Source of the DNA: an uncultured Clostridia bacterium
Lineage (GTDB): Bacteria; Bacillota; Clostridia; Oscillospirales; Ruminococcaceae
Assembly (NCBI GenBank): GCA_945923775.1
Contig: CAMELR010000004.1
Span: forward strand, 50,849-114,848
DNA length: 64,000 nucleotides
Reading direction: 5' to 3'
In this document: piece after piece, positions 19,743 to 29,474 of the stretch
How positions within the stretch are numbered: the stretch's first letter is position 1
Layout of the letters: each line of letters begins with the position of its first letter
Notes under the pieces: generated by a model
What the model was told of the DNA's origin: nothing
The model's database searches: none
The model's input: only the letters and a program-made list of their open reading frames with translations
Position numbers and translations under genes: made by a program

Positions 19743-19789
19743 ATTTGTGCAAAAATATCATTGACATATCGGGTATTTTATTATAAACT
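19743..19789 (+). promoter_or_regulatory. potABCD promoter with upstream TTTGTGCAAA site
   Basis: TTGACA at 19761-19766 has TAAACT 17 bp downstream (19784-19789) or TATAAA 15 bp downstream (19782-19787). ATTTGTGCAAA (19743-19753) ends 7 bp before the -35 box. The leader then has a stem ATGTGCGC/GCGCATAT (19800-19825) before potA. Confidence 0.6.
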
Positions 19790-19860
19790 GTTACTTGGTA
19801 TGTGCGCTGCCGAAAAAGCGCATATTTTCTCAGAAAAAGGAAGGTAGGCAAGCAGAAAAC

Positions 19861-20949
19861 ATGGAAAATATTATCAGCCTGCGTAACATCGTCGTGGAAT
19901 TCGACGGCGAAAAGATCCTGAAAAACATAGATCTTGATATCAAGGACAAGGAGTTCGTGACGCTGCTGGGCCCGTCGGGCTGCGGCAAGACCACCACGCT
20001 GCGTATCATCGGAGGCTTCCTGACGCCGACCTCAGGCGACGTCATGCTTGACGGCAAGCGCATAAACGACCTGCCGCCCCACAAGCGCGACGTAAACACG
20101 GTGTTCCAGAAGTACGCGCTGTTCCCGCACCTTAACGTATACGAGAACATCGCCTTCGGACTGCGCATAAAGAAGGTCAGCGAGAAGGAGATAGTCCGCC
20201 GCGTCGGCGAAATGCTGGAGCTTGTGAACCTCACCGGATTCGAGAAGCGTTCGATACAGCGCCTTTCCGGCGGCCAGCAGCAGCGCGTCGCGATAGCAAG
20301 GGCGCTTGTAAACCACCCGAAAATTCTGCTGCTGGACGAGCCTCTCGGCGCGCTCGACCTAAAGCTCCGCAAGGAGATGCAGACCGAGCTGCGCAAGATA
20401 CAGCAGGCTCTGGAGCTTACCTTCGTCTACGTCACCCACGACCAGGAGGAAGCCCTCACCATGAGCGACACCGTAGTCGTAATGAACAACGGACACATTC
20501 AGCAGATAGGCTCGCCTACCGACATTTATAACGAACCGGTCAACGCGTTCGTCGCGGACTTCATCGGCGAAAGCAACATCGTCAACGGCTGCATGCCGCA
20601 GGACTGCCTCGTTGAGTTCGCGGGAAAGAAGTTCGAGTGCGTCGACAAGGGCTTCGGCAAGAATGAGACGGTGGACGTTGTTATCCGCCCGGAGGACGTC
20701 AAGGTTATCCCTGCGGAGCAGGCGCAGCTCACCGGTATCGTGGAATCGGTGGTATTCAAGGGCGTGCACTACGAAATGACAGTCGACTGCGTAGACCACA
20801 AGTGGCTGATACACTCCACCAAGGCGGAGCCTGTCGGCAGCGTTATCGGCATGACCGTCGACCCGTTCGATATCCACATCATGAAGAAATCAAAGCAGCC
20901 CGGCTCCTATCCCGCGCTGATGGGGGTGAACGACAATGAAGAAGCTTAA
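19861..20949 (+). CDS. potA: Spermidine/putrescine ABC transporter ATP-binding protein
   Basis: 362 residues, the PotA length. Walker [10 protein letters not shown], signature LSGGQQQR, Walker B ILLLDEP and switch His ([10 protein letters not shown]) are intact, and a C-terminal TOBE-like domain ([12 protein letters not shown] onward) follows. It powers import of polyamines through PotBC. The ATG at 19861 is chosen: the family begins at MENIISLRN, and the longer open frame upstream contains the leader hairpin. GGAAGG lies about 16 bases before it, so initiation may be weak or the AGG closer in is used. It overlaps potB by 14 bases. Confidence 0.95.
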   Translation: MENIISLRNIVVEFDGEKILKNIDLDIKDKEFVTLLGPSGCGKTTTLRIIGGFLTPTSGDVMLDGKRINDLPPHKRDVNTVFQKYALFPHLNVYENIAFGLRIKKVSEKEIVRRVGEMLELVNLTGFEKRSIQRLSGGQQQRVAIARALVNHPKILLLDEPLGALDLKLRKEMQTELRKIQQALELTFVYVTHDQEEALTMSDTVVVMNNGHIQQIGSPTDIYNEPVNAFVADFIGESNIVNGCMPQDCLVEFAGKKFECVDKGFGKNETVDVVIRPEDVKVIPAEQAQLTGIVESVVFKGVHYEMTVDCVDHKWLIHSTKAEPVGSVIGMTVDPFDIHIMKKSKQPGSYPALMGVNDNEEA

Positions 20950-21745
20950 AGCATTCGCAGCGCCCTACCTCGTCTGGATGGCGGTGTTCATCGTCGTGCC
21001 GCTGCTGATGGTGGCGTACTTCGCGTTCACCGACGAGGAAGGACACTTCACGCTGGACTACATCGCGAACGTCGGGCAGTACACGAATATATTCGTGCGC
21101 TCGATATGGCTGGCGATAATTGCGACAGTCATCTGCCTGGTGCTCGCCTACCCGGTTTCGTTCATTCTCTCCCGCATGAAGAAGCACCACCAGGGCACCA
21201 TGCTGATGATAGTAATGCTCCCCATGTGGATGAACTTCCTGCTGCGCACCTACGCCTGGATGACCCTCCTCGGAAACAACGGCATAATCAACAACCTCCT
21301 CGGAATGATCGGCATAGGCCCGCTGAAGCTCATAAACACCGAGGGCGCGGTAGTGCTCGGAATGGTCTACAACTACCTCCCGTTCATGATACTCCCGCTG
21401 TATTCCGTGATGGTCAAGATAGACAAGAGCCTCATCGAGGCCGCGTCTGACCTCGGCTGCAATCCGGTCTCCACGCTGTTCAGGGTGGTGGTTCCGCTTT
21501 CCGTTCCCGGTATCATGTCCGGAGTTACGATGGTGTTCGTCCCGGCTATCAGCACGTTCATAATCTCGAGAATGCTCGGCGGCGGCTCCAACCTGCTCAT
21601 CGGCGACCTCATCGAAATGCAGTTCCTCGGAAACGCCTACAATCCGCACCTCGGCGCGGGCATCTCACTGGTGCTGATGGTGATTATCCTGCTTATCATG
21701 ACGATTATGAACCAGTTCAATCCTGATGATCAGGTACTGATATAA
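20936..21745 (+). CDS. potB: Spermidine/putrescine ABC transporter permease PotB
   Basis: 269 residues with six membrane segments. The EAA permease loop ([20 protein letters not shown]) that docks with PotA is clear, and [20 protein letters not shown] is typical of PotB. It overlaps potA by 14 bases and is followed by potC after a short gap. Confidence 0.94.
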   Translation: MKKLKAFAAPYLVWMAVFIVVPLLMVAYFAFTDEEGHFTLDYIANVGQYTNIFVRSIWLAIIATVICLVLAYPVSFILSRMKKHHQGTMLMIVMLPMWMNFLLRTYAWMTLLGNNGIINNLLGMIGIGPLKLINTEGAVVLGMVYNYLPFMILPLYSVMVKIDKSLIEAASDLGCNPVSTLFRVVVPLSVPGIMSGVTMVFVPAISTFIISRMLGGGSNLLIGDLIEMQFLGNAYNPHLGAGISLVLMVIILLIMTIMNQFNPDDQVLI

Positions 21746-21760
21746 GTGGAGGTGACGCAG

Positions 21761-22570
21761 ATGAAAACTCTTTCAAAAGTGTACATGGGACTTGTTCTCA
21801 TGTTCCTGTACGTGCCGATCTTCGTGCTTATCGTGTTCTCGTTCAACGAGACCAAGAGCCGTTCCGTGTTCAGCGGATTCACGCTCGACTGGTACGCGAA
21901 GCTGTTCCGCAACGAGGTCATCATCTCCTCGCTGATGAACACTATCATAATCGCTGTAATAGCAAGCATTGCGGCTACGCTGCTCGGGACCCTCGCCGCT
22001 ATCGGGATCAACTCCATGCGCAAGGTTCCCAAGGCGATCGTTATGAACATCACAAACATGCCTATCGTCAATCCTGAGATAGTCACCGGTGTTTCGCTCA
22101 TGCTGCTGTTCGTGTTCTTCGCCGCAAGAATGAACCTCGAATTCGGCTTTGTGACGCTGGTCATCGCTCACATTACGTTCGATGTTCCCTACGTTATACT
22201 GAACGTCATGCCGAAATTCCGCCAGATGGATCCTAACCTCTTCGAGGCCGCTCAGGATCTCGGGTGCAGCCCGTTCACCGCGCTCCGCAAGGTGATACTT
22301 CCGGAGATCATGCCCGGCGTAGTCAGCGGATTCCTGATGTCGTTCACGTTCTCCCTCGACGACTTCGTTATCAGCTACTTCACAAGCGGCTCCACCTCGC
22401 AGACCCTGCCTATCACGATCTACTCTATGACCCGCCGTAAAATTTCTCCGGAAATCAACGCTCTGTCAACTCTGATATTCGTGGTGGTAGTTATCGTGCT
22501 GGTGGTAAAGCACATCATCGAAACAAAGCAGGAACAGAGAAATCGTGCAAACGGAGGCGACGAGGAATGA
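21761..22570 (+). CDS. potC: Spermidine/putrescine ABC transporter permease PotC
   Basis: 269 residues, six membrane segments, and an EAA loop (EAAQDLGCSPFTALRKVILP). The N-terminal FVLIVFSFNETKS and SLDDFVISYFTSG segments are typical of PotC. The start is ATG 21761 with GGAGG 8 bases upstream; an in-frame GTG at 21746 lies before that ribosome binding site. It overlaps potD by 4 bases (ATGA). Confidence 0.94.
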   Translation: MKTLSKVYMGLVLMFLYVPIFVLIVFSFNETKSRSVFSGFTLDWYAKLFRNEVIISSLMNTIIIAVIASIAATLLGTLAAIGINSMRKVPKAIVMNITNMPIVNPEIVTGVSLMLLFVFFAARMNLEFGFVTLVIAHITFDVPYVILNVMPKFRQMDPNLFEAAQDLGCSPFTALRKVILPEIMPGVVSGFLMSFTFSLDDFVISYFTSGSTSQTLPITIYSMTRRKISPEINALSTLIFVVVVIVLVVKHIIETKQEQRNRANGGDEE

Positions 22571-23859
22571 AAAACCACATCTTCAGACCGCTCTGCGCGG
22601 TTATCTGCGCCGCTCTGCTGACCGGCTGCTCCGGTGCGGCGGGAACCGGCTCAGGAACTGCCGAGAACGCTGAAACCTCCGAGACCGAAGAATCCGAGGC
22701 GCAGACCCTGACCGTCAGCGACATGGATTACTACACCCGGTTCAAGGGGCAGAACCTCTCGATAAATGTCTACAACTGGGGCGAGTACATCTCCACCGGC
22801 ACCGACGCGGGAACGCTCAACGTCAACGCGGAGTTCACAAAGCTCACCGGAATAAAGGTGAACTACACGAACTACGCCACCAACGAGGAACTATACGCAA
22901 AGCTGAAGGGCGGCGGAACCTACTACGACGTGATAATCCCGTCGGACTACATGATATCCAAGATGATAAAGGAGGACATGCTGGAACCGCTGAACTTCGA
23001 CAATATCCCGAATTTCAGCTACATCATGCCGACCTTCGTCGACCCGGCATATGACCCGGACAATGCGTACTCCGTGCCCTACACCTGGGGGACCGTCGGT
23101 CTGATATACAACACCACGATGATAGACATTCCGAAGGAGGATATCGACTGGGATATCCTCTGGAACGAGGACTACGCCGACCAGATACTGATGTTCGATA
23201 ATCCACGGGACGCGTTCGCGATATCCGAGATAATGATGGGTTACTCCATCAACACCGAGGATCCGGTGGAGCTGACCGCCGCCGCAAACAAGCTCAAGGA
23301 GCAGAAAGCGGTAGTCCAGGCGTACGTAATGGACGAGATATTCGATAAGATGGCGGCTAACGACGCGTGGATAGCTCCCTACTACGCGGGCGACGCGCTG
23401 ACGATACTTGAGGACAACGAGGATCTGGATTTCGTGGTCCCGAAGAGCGGAACGAATCTGTTCGTTGACGCGATGTGCATTCCGAAGGGCTCCCGCCAGA
23501 AAGAAGCGGCGGAAATGTACATCAACTTCATGTGCGAGCCGGATATCGCCTACTCCAACATCGACTACATCTGCTATTCCACGCCGCACAGCGGGGCGTA
23601 CGAAATGCTTGACGAGGAGACCCGCAATAATCCGGTATCCTACCCCGGGAACGACTACCTCGACGAGAACACCACCATATTCGTAAACCTCTCCGATGAG
23701 GCTAACCTCCAGATGCAGACCCTCTGGACGGAGATGAAATCCGCGGAAAACGAGACCCCGAACCGTTGGATAGTTCCTGTGTTCCTGCTGATCTGCCTGG
23801 GGCTTATGATATTCGTGCTCATTCGGCGCCATATCAGGAATAAGAAAGATATCTACTAA
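22567..23859 (+). CDS. potD: Spermidine/putrescine-binding lipoprotein with C-terminal membrane segment
   Basis: 430 residues, longer than classical PotD (about 350). A signal peptide with lipobox LLTGC (Cys21) and a Glu/Thr-rich linker precede the periplasmic-binding fold (INVYNWGEYISTG onward), including the family segments DVIIPSDYMISKM and YTWGTVGLIYN. After the binding domain a membrane segment (IVPVFLLICLGLMIFVLI) and a basic tail end the protein. So the binding protein seems tethered at both ends: N-terminal lipid and C-terminal helix. Known PotD proteins lack the C-terminal anchor. It is the last gene of potABCD and is followed by a terminator. Confidence 0.92.
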   Translation: MKNHIFRPLCAVICAALLTGCSGAAGTGSGTAENAETSETEESEAQTLTVSDMDYYTRFKGQNLSINVYNWGEYISTGTDAGTLNVNAEFTKLTGIKVNYTNYATNEELYAKLKGGGTYYDVIIPSDYMISKMIKEDMLEPLNFDNIPNFSYIMPTFVDPAYDPDNAYSVPYTWGTVGLIYNTTMIDIPKEDIDWDILWNEDYADQILMFDNPRDAFAISEIMMGYSINTEDPVELTAAANKLKEQKAVVQAYVMDEIFDKMAANDAWIAPYYAGDALTILEDNEDLDFVVPKSGTNLFVDAMCIPKGSRQKEAAEMYINFMCEPDIAYSNIDYICYSTPHSGAYEMLDEETRNNPVSYPGNDYLDENTTIFVNLSDEANLQMQTLWTEMKSAENETPNRWIVPVFLLICLGLMIFVLIRRHIRNKKDIY

Positions 23860-23865
23860 AATAAA

Positions 23866-23893
23866 AACCGTGCCGCATTTCTGTGGCACGGTT
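23866..23893 (+). terminator. potABCD terminator, copy 1
   Basis: AACCGTGCC / GGCACGGTT with 10-base loop. The 28 bases recur exactly at 24115-24142, on the far side of an interspersed repeat element. This copy has lost its T-tract (CTGCTTG follows). Confidence 0.75.
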
Positions 23894-23899
23894 CTGCTT

Positions 23900-24108
23900 G
23901 TCGAAAAAGTCATAACGGCAGTAATTTTCAAAAAACTGTGGGGGAAAACTCTTGTTTTCCCCCACACCCCTTTAGCGCCATTGAATCGTTTAACTGCGCG
24001 CCAGCGCGCAGAGTGGTGAGGGCTCTGCCCTCACACTCCCGCTTCCTTTTGGAAGCAAAAGGAAGCGAAAACCAATACGCTACGCGAAAAATTATAAACT
24101 TTTTCGAC
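23900..24108 (+). repeat. 209-bp multi-hairpin interspersed element with 11-bp terminal inverted repeats
   Basis: Ends are GTCGAAAAAGT (23900-23910) and ACTTTTTCGAC (24098-24108). Inside are ordered hairpins: GGGGGAAAAC/GTTTTCCCCC, then CCCCTTTAGCGC, then CTGCGCG/CGCGCAG, GAGGGC/GCCCTC and GCTTCCTTTT/AAAAGGAAGC. The same module order occurs twice at 48390-48926. No protein is encoded. It looks like a MITE or BIME-like element. Confidence 0.75.
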
Positions 24109-24114
24109 GGCCTG

Positions 24115-24146
24115 AACCGTGCCGCATTTCTGTGGCACGGTTTTTA
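24115..24146 (+). terminator. potABCD terminator, copy 2
   Basis: Exact second copy of the 28-base hairpin at 23866-23893, here with the TTTTT tail preserved. Confidence 0.85.
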
Positions 24147-24162
24147 TTCCGAATTATAAAAC

Positions 24163-24203
24163 TCCCCCCGCTCGCGTGCCAGCAACGGCACGCGAGCAGG
24201 GGG
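24163..24203 (-). terminator. Terminator of the dockerin protein gene
   Basis: CCCCC-GCTCGCGTGCC pairs with GGCACGCGAGC-GGGGG around a 6-base loop, with one mismatch; on the minus strand TTTT follows. Confidence 0.85.
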
Positions 24204-24221
24204 ATTTCATCTAGGAAGCGT

Positions 24222-27200
24222 TTATAATCCGACTACCCTGCTGAGGATAGCCGCAGCGTCGGAAGCGTTGACCGTTCCGTCGCCGTTGATGTCGGCCGCC
24301 GCGAGGTTTGCGCCTGCGGAAATTCCGACTGCGTACTTCAGTATCTCGGAAGCGTCGAGCGCGTTCAGGATACCGTCGTTGTTCATGTCGCCGGGAAGCG
24401 CGCTGAGTTCGCTCAGCATTACGGCGTAGTCGCCCTTGCCGTCAACGCCGGGGACTGTCACCTTTCCGGTGCTGTCGAGCTTTGCACAGCCCATGAATAC
24501 CAGTTTGCCGTCCACTGACTTGTACAGGTTCGCGAACCTGCCCGCAAAGTCAGCCTTGAAGCTTACTGCAATGCCTGCGGGGATATCCGCACTGCTTACA
24601 GTGAACTGAATGCCCTCTGTTCCGGCAAGTCCGCCGGTCTTGAGCTTCGTGGTCGGGATAAGCGTGAGGTCGACCGCCGCCGCGTTCTTTATCTGCGAGC
24701 CGTCAATTACCCAGCTCTTTACGCTGTCGACAACGAAGGTCGCCTTTATCTTCTTGTCTGCGACAGCCTTCATCACGTCTGCGGGAACGGTATAGCTTCC
24801 GTTGAGGGAGATCGTAATTGCGCCGCCCTCCGCAAGCTTAGCTATCGAACCTGCGATGTCTGCCCAGCTTGTTTCCTTGCCGTTAATTACAGGCTTTGCT
24901 TCGTCTGCCTTAGCGGAGGGTCTTGAAGAACCGCCGGAGGAGCCGCCAGAACCGCCTGACGAGCCGCCGGAAGTACCGGACTTCTTAGTGAACACAGCAG
25001 TTACGATGTCGCTTGCAGTTGTGTCGGAGCTTACCGCGAACGCCTTTACAGTCGCGGAAGCGGTCAGCGTGAAGCTTCCGGCGTACTTTGTGGAATCCGC
25101 TGTGGGTGTGGTGCCGTCGGTGGTATAGTAGATCACCGCGTCCGAAGTTGCGCAGGTGATGGCAACGGTCTGCGAGCCGCTGAACGTTCCGCCGTTCGGG
25201 GAGATGACCGGAGCAGCGGTCTTTTCAGCCTTGATGGTCTCATCCTCCATTACATATCCGCATACTGTGCACGCCTTGTAACGGTGGCCGTCCTCGGAAG
25301 CTGTCGCCCTGATATCAGTTATCCAGCCGCCTGCGGTGTGCGGTTCGGCCTCGGTGGTCTTGCCGCAGGTGCACTCGTGCCAGTGGCCGTTCTTGTCGTT
25401 GGTCCAGTCCTCGCTGAATGTGCAGGTGTGCTCCTCGTCAGCCACGAACGCGTATACGCTGAAGTGCTCGAGGTATACAACGTAGCTGTCCTCCCTCTGC
25501 TTGCCCGGGATAAGCTCCTTGGTGCCGTCGTCAAGCAGGCGGTAGCAGTAGAACGTCTTGCCGCGGTGTCCCTTCGGAATCGGGATAACTACCTCGACAA
25601 GCCCGTCGTAGCCGTTGGAGTAGTCCTGGTCGCCGTTTATCAGCGTGAGGTCGAGCAGGTTGTACTTCTTGTTTCCGGAAATCTCCGTGCCGAGAGCCGC
25701 TTCTGCACGCTTGATGCCCTCCTCGTCGTAAATCTCCTTTGCCTTTACCTTTACCTTGCTGAGGTCAAGACCTACGCCCGCTTCGCTCTTGTCCTTCATG
25801 TTGAATGCGGGGGTCGCGATTATCGTGGTTATCTTTTCGTCCTCTGGAGTATCGGGATTGGTTTCTACCTCGCTCTCCTTGGCGTTGTCCTTATCGAAGG
25901 GCTTGTTGTCCTCGCTCGCCTCGCCTATGCAGATGAACGGGATATCGTGCCGTATCGCGTAGAAGTACACTGCGGAATCCTTGTAGCCGCGCAGGCTGAA
26001 TCCGCTTATCTTATCGCTGCCGTCGAAGCCGAACGCCTGGTCGCCGATGTTCGTTACGGACTGCGGAACTGTCAGGGTCTTTATTCCGGTGCAGCCGCGG
26101 AACGCGGAATAGCCTATATAGTTAACGCCGTCGCGGATAGCAACGTCCGTAAGCTTATAGCACTCCGCGAACGCCTCGAAGCCGATGAAGTCAAGGTTGC
26201 CGAGGATAGTCACGGAATCAAGGCCGAGGGCGCCGTAGAACGCCGCGTCGCCGATGTGGTTAACGGAGGCGGGGACTACATATCCGCCCTGAACGCCGCC
26301 GGGGTAAGCCACCAGCGCACTCATATCCTTAGTGAACAGCACGCCGTTCACGGAGGTGTAATTCTTGTTCGCCTTGTCGCAGGTAATGGACATCAGAGCG
26401 GTATCCTGCGCGAATGCGCCGCCGTTTATCCGGGAAACATTAGCGGGTATGTTGATGGTTTTAAGCTTTCGGCAGCGCTCAAACGCCCAGCTGTCGATAA
26501 ATTCGAGGGAATCCGGCAGGCTTACGGTCTCCAGATTCAGGCAGGTGTTGAAGCTGTACCAGCCCAGGGACTTCACGCCCTCCGGAATAACCAGGTCGGT
26601 GATGACGGGCTTGAACGCGAATGCGAGCTGGTCTATCGCGCTTACCTTCTTGCCGTCAAGTTCTGCCGGTATCTCAAGCTTTGTGGTTACGATATTACCG
26701 CCGGTGATTGTAATGGTGCCGTCGGCATTGTCGGTGTAGGTGAAGGTATTGGGTCTGTTTTCGTCGTACTCGTAGTCAACGCTGCCGAGGAGGTTCCTGG
26801 TGCCGTCGGCATAAGCTGCGTAGACATCAAGCGTGTACGTTCCGGTTTTAAAGCTGTTCAGAGCCATGGCGGCTATGAAGTTGCTGGAATTGTTGGTAAA
26901 GCAGTAGTCAAGGGCATTCCCGTCATAGCATACTTCGTAATGGTCTGCACCTTCCACTGCGTCCCAGTATATTACGTCGCCATCAAGGTATACTCCGCTG
27001 TCATTCGGGTTGATGACCACTACGTCGCCGACCTTGAGTCCGAGCCTTGTGATAGCGGCGTCATGTATAGCCATCTGGAACCTGATCTGCTGGACAACGT
27101 CGCTGTCGGGGACGTTTTTCAGAACGTCGCTGAACGTCATTTCAGTCGAGTTGTAAGAGGCGTTCCATTCCCAGTTGCTGCCTGTCATAATTGCGACTAC

Positions 27201-29390
27201 AGGGAAGAGGTCATCTTCGGTCAGGCCCTCCACGGTGGATTCCTTAAATTCGAATCCCTTGATCTTGACGCCGAGGAATAGATCCTTCAGCTCACCAACC
27301 GTTGTCTGACCCATTGTAACTCCGGGGATTGATAAATAGTTGATGAAAGTGCAGTCCAGACGTGTACCGTCAGTGGTCTTGCCCTCTATAACTTCAGCAC
27401 GGAGAGGAGTGCCGCGCATGGTATGAACGTAATACTCAAGCTCCCTGTACGGATTTACAACAAAGCTGTCGCCGATTTTCAGACCCAGCTTCGCAAAGGA
27501 GTCGTCCAGCACAGAAAGCTGGAACGCGATGGACTGCACAGCGTCATCGTCCGGGATATCCGCGAGCGCCTCGCTGAAGGTCATGGTGTCGGTGTTGTAG
27601 ACCGCATTCCACTTCCAGGAGGAGCCAGTCATGATGGCGATGGTGGGAACGAGGTCGGCGGCGGTCATTCCCTCAACGGTGGAGCCTTTGAATTCGTAGC
27701 CCTCAACCTTTATGCCCTTGTAAAGTCTCTTCAGCTCACCAACGGAGGTCTTGCCCTTGGTCACGCCGGGAAGCTCGAAATCACTGTTGTAGGAGCAGGA
27801 CATGCCGCTATTATTGTTCCATGTCGCCTTGGTGACGGTCATGGGGATAGGGTCGCCCGGCTCGGTGTGGACATAGTAATCATCAGACCCCTCTATTTCG
27901 GAGTCGTCATCGAAGAACGTCACTGTAACGGTGTCGCCGTCCGCGAAGCCGTCAAGAGGTGCGCCGTCCAGGCGGCAGGTGACGATAACGCAGCGCAGCA
28001 CCCATTCGTCCTTGACATAGCTGCTGACGAGCGAACCGGTAACGCCGCTCGCCGAGGTGGTATCGGCGGTTATCACCCAGGGCTTGTCGCCGTTTCCGAG
28101 CCATGAGGTGCCCACGAATTCCCCGTCTGCGTCCTGGAACTGCATGTGTATGTCTATCGGAGAGAAGTACTTTTTCGGCACCTTGACGCCGTTCAGGCAC
28201 ATTCCGGTGCTGTTCACGAACGTAAACGCGTTGTACTGTGACCTTATCTCCCCAAAGGTGGTCACGCCGTTTTTCAGACCGTTGCTGAATTCGCCCATAT
28301 CATAGGTTTCTTCGAAGGAAACAGTGCCGCTTTCATCTACATGAACCGTGGTGGTAAGGGAGATGTCGGAAACGTCGCATTCCAGCGCGGTCTTGTTTCC
28401 GGAGGGATTGAGGAACAGCAGGTCGTTCTCCGCAAAGCCCATGGACTTGCAGGACGAGCAGGTCACCTGCACAAAGATGTTCCTGATGAAGTTGGAATCG
28501 GGAACGTTGTCAAGGCAGCTTGAATCGAAATACAGCATGCCCGGCTTTGTGCTCGACCAGCCGGAATAATCGTTCTTATTGTCGGTGCCGGTCTGGATTA
28601 TCACGCTGGCAGACAGCGAGGAAATCGGCATTCGGCTGTCGGAAACGGTACTGATAACGAAATCGTCCACCATAATGCCGGAATATTTCTCCCGGAACTT
28701 GGCAACGGTGGTGGTCGAGTCAATGCCGTCAATAACTATGTTGTAGTTGGCAGTGAAAGAAACGTCACCGCCGCTCTTGGCGAAGCACCCGCCGATCTCG
28801 CTGCCGTCGTATGACACGTGGGCGATGGGCAGGGCGTCCTCGCTCCTGTTGAGTATAATGGTGCTGCCTGCCTTTGCTCCGGCACGCTCCAGCGCCTCCG
28901 GCTCAACGAAAACGTGCAGGCCTATCGCCTGGATAACGTTGTCCTCGCCGTCGGTGGGGACGTTTGCCATGTCAAGGTTCGTATCGTCGTCGGACTGGTA
29001 CCACCAGTCGTAAGACGATGAATCGCTGCCGGAGAGTATGCAGACGTATGTATGCACGTCGTCTGCGGTTATCCCCTCCAGCGTGGAGCTTTCGAACGCA
29101 AATCCGGATACGTCTATCCCGCTGTACATCTCGCGCAGCTCTGCCATCGTGGTCTTTCCGATGGTAACTCCGGGCACTTCGAAATTGTGAGAGTATACGC
29201 ATTTCAGAGTTCCGTCGTCCGCCGTCTCGACAGTGGCGGAAAGGTCCGTTTCACTGAATGTGTACCCATAGGCTGACGCCGCCGCATACGCATGGGAATA
29301 CGCGGAAAACTGCGCCGGCAGGTCTGAGAGCGTCGTTGAAACAAGGACAGCCGCTGCGCAGACAGCGGAAGCTGCTCGTTTCCAGTTCAT
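24222..29390 (-). CDS. Giant secreted dockerin protein with novel repeats, BspA-like leucine-rich repeats and CHB-type domain
   Basis: 1722 residues. The order is: signal peptide; about five copies of a roughly 120-residue module whose core reads F-E-x-PGVTxGKTxxxEL and then G-F-x-F-x-x-STxEG (about residues 45-830); BspA-type leucine-rich repeats (about 890-1130, SLPDSLEFIDSWAFERCRKL); a short Asp/Glu linker; a HxC/CxCGK segment; a chitobiase/beta-hexosaminidase C-terminal-like domain (SPNGGTFSGSQTVAI); a Gly-Ser linker; an unclassified domain; and a type I dockerin with two calcium loops (DMNNDGILNALDASE and DINGDGTVNASDAA). The dockerin should plug it into a cohesin scaffold on the cell surface. 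No catalytic domain is visible, so adhesion or substrate binding is likely. AGGAGG precedes the ATG. It is divergent from the LytTR regulator. Confidence 0.88.
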   Translation of the reverse strand: MNWKRAASAVCAAAVLVSTTLSDLPAQFSAYSHAYAAASAYGYTFSETDLSATVETADDGTLKCVYSHNFEVPGVTIGKTTMAELREMYSGIDVSGFAFESSTLEGITADDVHTYVCILSGSDSSSYDWWYQSDDDTNLDMANVPTDGEDNVIQAIGLHVFVEPEALERAGAKAGSTIILNRSEDALPIAHVSYDGSEIGGCFAKSGGDVSFTANYNIVIDGIDSTTTVAKFREKYSGIMVDDFVISTVSDSRMPISSLSASVIIQTGTDNKNDYSGWSSTKPGMLYFDSSCLDNVPDSNFIRNIFVQVTCSSCKSMGFAENDLLFLNPSGNKTALECDVSDISLTTTVHVDESGTVSFEETYDMGEFSNGLKNGVTTFGEIRSQYNAFTFVNSTGMCLNGVKVPKKYFSPIDIHMQFQDADGEFVGTSWLGNGDKPWVITADTTSASGVTGSLVSSYVKDEWVLRCVIVTCRLDGAPLDGFADGDTVTVTFFDDDSEIEGSDDYYVHTEPGDPIPMTVTKATWNNNSGMSCSYNSDFELPGVTKGKTSVGELKRLYKGIKVEGYEFKGSTVEGMTAADLVPTIAIMTGSSWKWNAVYNTDTMTFSEALADIPDDDAVQSIAFQLSVLDDSFAKLGLKIGDSFVVNPYRELEYYVHTMRGTPLRAEVIEGKTTDGTRLDCTFINYLSIPGVTMGQTTVGELKDLFLGVKIKGFEFKESTVEGLTEDDLFPVVAIMTGSNWEWNASYNSTEMTFSDVLKNVPDSDVVQQIRFQMAIHDAAITRLGLKVGDVVVINPNDSGVYLDGDVIYWDAVEGADHYEVCYDGNALDYCFTNNSSNFIAAMALNSFKTGTYTLDVYAAYADGTRNLLGSVDYEYDENRPNTFTYTDNADGTITITGGNIVTTKLEIPAELDGKKVSAIDQLAFAFKPVITDLVIPEGVKSLGWYSFNTCLNLETVSLPDSLEFIDSWAFERCRKLKTINIPANVSRINGGAFAQDTALMSITCDKANKNYTSVNGVLFTKDMSALVAYPGGVQGGYVVPASVNHIGDAAFYGALGLDSVTILGNLDFIGFEAFAECYKLTDVAIRDGVNYIGYSAFRGCTGIKTLTVPQSVTNIGDQAFGFDGSDKISGFSLRGYKDSAVYFYAIRHDIPFICIGEASEDNKPFDKDNAKESEVETNPDTPEDEKITTIIATPAFNMKDKSEAGVGLDLSKVKVKAKEIYDEEGIKRAEAALGTEISGNKKYNLLDLTLINGDQDYSNGYDGLVEVVIPIPKGHRGKTFYCYRLLDDGTKELIPGKQREDSYVVYLEHFSVYAFVADEEHTCTFSEDWTNDKNGHWHECTCGKTTEAEPHTAGGWITDIRATASEDGHRYKACTVCGYVMEDETIKAEKTAAPVISPNGGTFSGSQTVAITCATSDAVIYYTTDGTTPTADSTKYAGSFTLTASATVKAFAVSSDTTASDIVTAVFTKKSGTSGGSSGGSGGSSGGSSRPSAKADEAKPVINGKETSWADIAGSIAKLAEGGAITISLNGSYTVPADVMKAVADKKIKATFVVDSVKSWVIDGSQIKNAAAVDLTLIPTTKLKTGGLAGTEGIQFTVSSADIPAGIAVSFKADFAGRFANLYKSVDGKLVFMGCAKLDSTGKVTVPGVDGKGDYAVMLSELSALPGDMNNDGILNALDASEILKYAVGISAGANLAAADINGDGTVNASDAAAILSRVVGL

Positions 29391-29440
29391 GAAGATTCCT
29401 CCTTTTTAAGGCTCGTTGCCTTATTGTTCTAGACAATTGT

Positions 29441-29469
29441 ATTATAATATATATTGCAAATAAATTCAA
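29441..29469 (-). promoter_or_regulatory. Sigma-A promoter of the dockerin protein gene
   Basis: On the minus strand -35 TTGAAT (29464-29469), 17-bp spacer, -10 TATAAT (29441-29446). Confidence 0.7.
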
Positions 29470-29474
29470 CACCG

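Noticed and set aside
23900..24108. Insertion sequence with transposase
   Set aside because: Terminal inverted repeats exist, but at 209 bp no transposase can be encoded; at most a MITE-like element.
25284..27281. 665-codon frame opposite the dockerin protein gene
   Set aside because: Antisense shadow; no start signal and the sense strand carries LRR and dockerin domains.
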